7,399 nucleotides of DNA from contig JAUMUB010000051.1 in NCBI GenBank assembly GCA_030530905.1, positions 1 through 7,399 on the forward strand, in the 5' to 3' direction. The translations under genes were made by a program, and so were the position numbers. The DNA comes from Bifidobacteriaceae bacterium. Its GTDB lineage: Bacteria; Actinomycetota; Actinomycetes; Actinomycetales; Bifidobacteriaceae. The notes beneath the pieces are model-generated. The model did not search any database, had not been told where the DNA came from, and saw nothing but the letters and a program-made list of their open reading frames with translations. Positions 5,817-7,399 of the stretch are shown one piece after another; position 1 is the stretch's first letter, and each line of letters opens with the position of its first letter.

Positions 5817-6104
5817 TTAGTGGATGAAACCAGGAATCAATTCATTTGGAATTGGCTGCATCTGGCCGGAGTCGACCAGCTGGTGGTAGCCATTCACCAG
5901 GATGAAGAATGGTGCGGTAACCGAAAGGAAGGTGATACCGGCGATGGCGGCGGAGCCAACCAGTGCAGTCAGGGTATCAGGATCCTTGCTGTCATCATTA
6001 CCAGTGGTGGTGGTAGTGGTGGTGGCTGCATGAGCCTGAACTGGGGCATTGAGTGCGCCAAAAGCAATGGTCAGAGCGCACACGGAACCAAGAATTCGCT
6101 TCAT
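5817..6104 (-). CDS. Small exported protein B, first cassette copy
   Basis: A 95-residue protein with signal peptide MKRILGSVCALTIAFG... and likely cleavage at PVQAHA-AT (after Ala26). The mature form of about 69 residues opens with seven threonines in a row (28-34) and an acidic stretch GNDDSKDPD. A long hydrophobic segment follows (about 45-70), and the tail is YHQLVDSGQMQPIPNELIP then GFIH. The tail and signal peptide match the B protein of the second cassette; the middle has diverged. GAGG lies 9 bases before the ATG and directly follows the A stop (TAAGCGAGG), the same junction as in the other copy. The gap to A is 15 bases. Family unknown; the Thr run could be an O-glycosylation site, which is inference. 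Confidence 0.87.
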   Translation of the reverse strand: MKRILGSVCALTIAFGALNAPVQAHAATTTTTTTGNDDSKDPDTLTALVGSAAIAGITFLSVTAPFFILVNGYHQLVDSGQMQPIPNELIPGFIH

Positions 6105-6119
6105 TTTTACTTTCCTCGC

Positions 6120-6344
6120 TTATCGACGAATAGAGCGCAGCAGGCCGTTATCAACCAGTGCATTGTAGATAGCCACGTCAATGGCAACGGTGAATACCAG
6201 GCTCAGAATAGAGCTGTTCAGATCACTGGAACCGCTGGTGTTGGTAGTCGTGTCTGCATGAGCAACCTGGGTTGCCTGCGGTGCGCTCAGCGCGGCGCAG
6301 CCAAGTGCACCGGCCAAAGCGATCGAAAGAACTCGCTTGTTCAT
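6120..6344 (-). CDS. Small exported protein A, first cassette copy
   Basis: A 74-residue protein with signal peptide MNKRVLSIALAGALG... ending ATQVAHA-DT (cleavage after Ala30), leaving 44 mature residues. A Thr/Ser/Asn-rich stretch (31-45) precedes a hydrophobic segment (about 46-60) and the tail YNALVDNGLLRSIRR. It is gap-free and about half identical to the A protein of the second cassette. AAGGA lies about 9 bases before the ATG. It is the first gene of its two-gene unit. With so short a mature chain, one hydrophobic helix and a basic tail, it could insert in a membrane or pair with B. It is not a recognisable PorA or PorH, which lack Sec signal peptides. Confidence 0.87.
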   Translation of the reverse strand: MNKRVLSIALAGALGCAALSAPQATQVAHADTTTNTSGSSDLNSSILSLVFTVAIDVAIYNALVDNGLLRSIRR

Positions 6345-6415
6345 TTGAATTATCCTTCACGTCGAATGTAAATGAGCTGTTGCTTGCTCAATGTGCCCGT
6401 CACCGCACAAGAGAA

Positions 6416-6443
6416 TTTTTACACAATCCGAAGCAATAATCAA
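6416..6443 (-). promoter_or_regulatory. Possible promoter of the first cassette
   Basis: On the minus strand TTGATT (6443-6438) is followed after 16 bases by TAAAAA (6421-6416), giving a leader of about 64 bases before the ATG at 6344. The -10 is poor. TTGAGC-15-TACATT, nearer to the gene, is a competing candidate. The first of the two is only slightly preferred. Confidence 0.3.
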
Positions 6444-6449
6444 ATTTTC

Positions 6450-6461
6450 TTTAAGCTTAAA
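6450..6461. other. 12-base palindrome TTTAAGCTTAAA
   Basis: A perfect 12-base palindrome lies between the end of the TSUP transporter gene and the possible promoter of the first cassette, 7 bases upstream of its -35 candidate. It could be a regulator site or chance in AT-rich DNA. It has no GC-rich stem, so it is a poor terminator for the transporter gene. Confidence 0.25.
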
Positions 6462-6485
6462 AACATGATCTGAGCAGCCGATTTG

Positions 6486-7259
6486 CTACTTAATCTGTTG
6501 CCAGCCAAGGTAGACACACATTATGACAACGAGGGAAAGCAACGCATAGCGAATGAACTTTGGCCCACTCTTCAGCACCGTTCGTGCGCCGAGCTGCGCG
6601 CCAATAATATTGGCCACTGCGGCGGCAATAGCCAACGGGAAAAGCACATCGCCATGGATGATAAACATAACCAAAGCGCCGATATTTGTGCAGGTATTAA
6701 TGAGTTTCGCGGTGGCCGCACTGTGGAGAAAATCCTGCGCTACCAGGGCACTAAAGGCCATAATGAGAAACATGCCAGTGCCGGGACCAAAGGAGCCGTC
6801 GTAAAGCGCAATGAGAGCCACCGCAGGCAGGGTCCACCACCAGCGCCGCGGATTGATATGCCCCTCACCCGCACCAAAGTTGGGTTTGAACACAACTATG
6901 AGTCCAGCAATCAAGAGCAGCACAATAACCGCTGGACGCAGAATTTCCTTATTGATGGAACTAGCTATGAGCGCACCAATGGCAGAAAACCCAAGGGCTA
7001 TGGGTACATAAATGAGATCTTTTCGCCTGAAACCGAGCTTTTTATTGAGAGTAAAGGCCGCCGAGGCGGTGCCAAAACAGGCCGCAAATTTATTGCTCGC
7101 TAATGCAACTACCGGTTCAAGACCGGGCGCGCCCGCCATAATCAGCGGGATAAGCACTAGTCCCCCGCCGCCAATGACGGCATCAATCCACCCAGCACAG
7201 AGTGCGCCAATAAGAATGATGGCCCAACCGGTCGGGGAAATACTTGCTAGTGCATCCAT
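6486..7259 (-). CDS. TauE/SafE family (TSUP) membrane transporter
   Basis: A 257-residue integral membrane protein of the TauE/SafE (COG0730) family, of normal length and complete. Family marks are GWIDAVIGGGGLVLIP (23-38) near the N-terminus and the matching motif GSFGPGTGMF (155-164) at the start of the second half, reflecting the internal two-fold repeat. LNKKLGFRRKD (71-81) lies between hydrophobic helices, and about eight hydrophobic segments are visible. Members move sulfite, sulfonates, sulfur compounds or other organic anions; the substrate here cannot be read. The ATG at 7259 has no Shine-Dalgarno sequence but TATCAT lies six bases upstream, suggesting a leaderless transcript. It is 141 bases upstream of the first small-protein cassette, on the same strand, with no strong terminator between. 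Confidence 0.92.
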   Translation of the reverse strand: MDALASISPTGWAIILIGALCAGWIDAVIGGGGLVLIPLIMAGAPGLEPVVALASNKFAACFGTASAAFTLNKKLGFRRKDLIYVPIALGFSAIGALIASSINKEILRPAVIVLLLIAGLIVVFKPNFGAGEGHINPRRWWWTLPAVALIALYDGSFGPGTGMFLIMAFSALVAQDFLHSAATAKLINTCTNIGALVMFIIHGDVLFPLAIAAAVANIIGAQLGARTVLKSGPKFIRYALLSLVVIMCVYLGWQQIK

Positions 7260-7271
7260 AGGATTATGATA
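7260..7271 (-). promoter_or_regulatory. Candidate -10 element for a leaderless TSUP transporter mRNA
   Basis: On the minus strand TATCAT (7271-7266) is followed by six bases and the ATG at 7259, the same spacing and hexamer as upstream of the aminotransferase gene. There is no purine-rich ribosome binding site in the 20 bases before the ATG. No good -35 is seen. Confidence 0.4.
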
Positions 7272-7399
7272 CGCGATTAGCTGGTCACAATATGCAAGGA
7301 TATCTCTGTTTTACCGACTTGTATCCAAAACTAATATTTGCCGATCGAGTAGCACCTCTGCTACTGTGAGTGCAGCCTGTGAACATCATAGGAACTTTG
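7272..7399. other. Window-end region without a convincing gene; one inverted repeat
   Basis: No frame here has a credible start with a binding site. An inverted repeat AGTAGC-N6-GCTACT lies at 7348-7365. A TAATAT at 7332-7337 could be a rightward -10, and a GTG at 7366 opens a frame to the window edge, so a plus-strand gene may begin here. None of this is firm. Confidence 0.3.

Larger units (their letters stand above)
5079..6344 (-). repeat. Tandem duplication of a two-gene A-B cassette
   Basis: Two copies run head to tail: 6344-5817 and 5599-5079, nearly the same length. Gene order, gene lengths, short A-B gap, junction sequence and terminator placement are all conserved. DNA similarity is clearest at the A-B junction, where both copies read cctc-c/a-cttatcgacga on the plus strand and continue into the conserved end of A. 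Protein similarity extends over the whole of A and both ends of B. The divergence shows an old rather than a recent duplication. Confidence 0.85.

Noticed and set aside
5079..6344. Identifying the small proteins as PorA/PorH porins
   Set aside because: Known PorA and PorH are short proteins without Sec signal peptides. All four here have clear signal peptides and no sequence likeness that I recognise; only the two-gene logic is similar.
5079..6344. Classical double-glycine-leader two-peptide bacteriocins
   Set aside because: Leaders are Sec type with A-x-A cleavage; no GG site, no peptidase-containing transporter and no immunity gene are visible nearby.

Overview
The window looks like chromosomal DNA of a Corynebacterium or close relative. 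The grounds are moderate GC, several Sec-exported proteins with Thr/Pro-rich linkers, and an aminotransferase resembling mycobacterial Rv0858c. The starts with almost no leader also fit, since leaderless transcripts are common in Actinobacteria. I assign no species. Most genes lie on the minus strand.

Left part (1-2430): the end of an unrecognised plus-strand gene converges on a minus-strand ABC exporter operon. That operon reads, in transcription order, a 52-residue single-span membrane protein (not previously marked by longer ORFs), an ABC ATPase and an ABC-2 permease, nearly touching and preceded by a plausible promoter. Middle (2440-5034): a class I PLP aminotransferase followed 5 bases later by a secreted CAP/SCP-domain protein. 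Divergent from them, across only 22 bases, is a secreted serine-hydrolase-like protein of the class A beta-lactamase fold with altered motifs. Both divergent genes have a -10-like hexamer placed so that transcription would begin at or next to the ATG.

Right part (5033-6344), the most unusual region: two tandem copies of a two-gene cassette encoding tiny exported proteins. Each copy has a 74-residue protein A and a 93-95-residue protein B, and each ends in its own rho-independent terminator. The A proteins are about half identical to each other. The B proteins share a conserved C-terminus, and A and B share a Y-[NH]-x-x-V-D-x-G motif just after a hydrophobic segment. I do not recognise the family. 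A two-component mycomembrane or secreted membrane-active system is the best guess. The promoter candidate of the second copy has a run of eight C (G on the plus strand) between its -35 and -10, which could make it phase variable.

Far right (6486-7399): a TauE/SafE-family (TSUP) membrane transporter and 140 bases without a convincing gene. I see no tRNA, rRNA, CRISPR array or insertion sequence.
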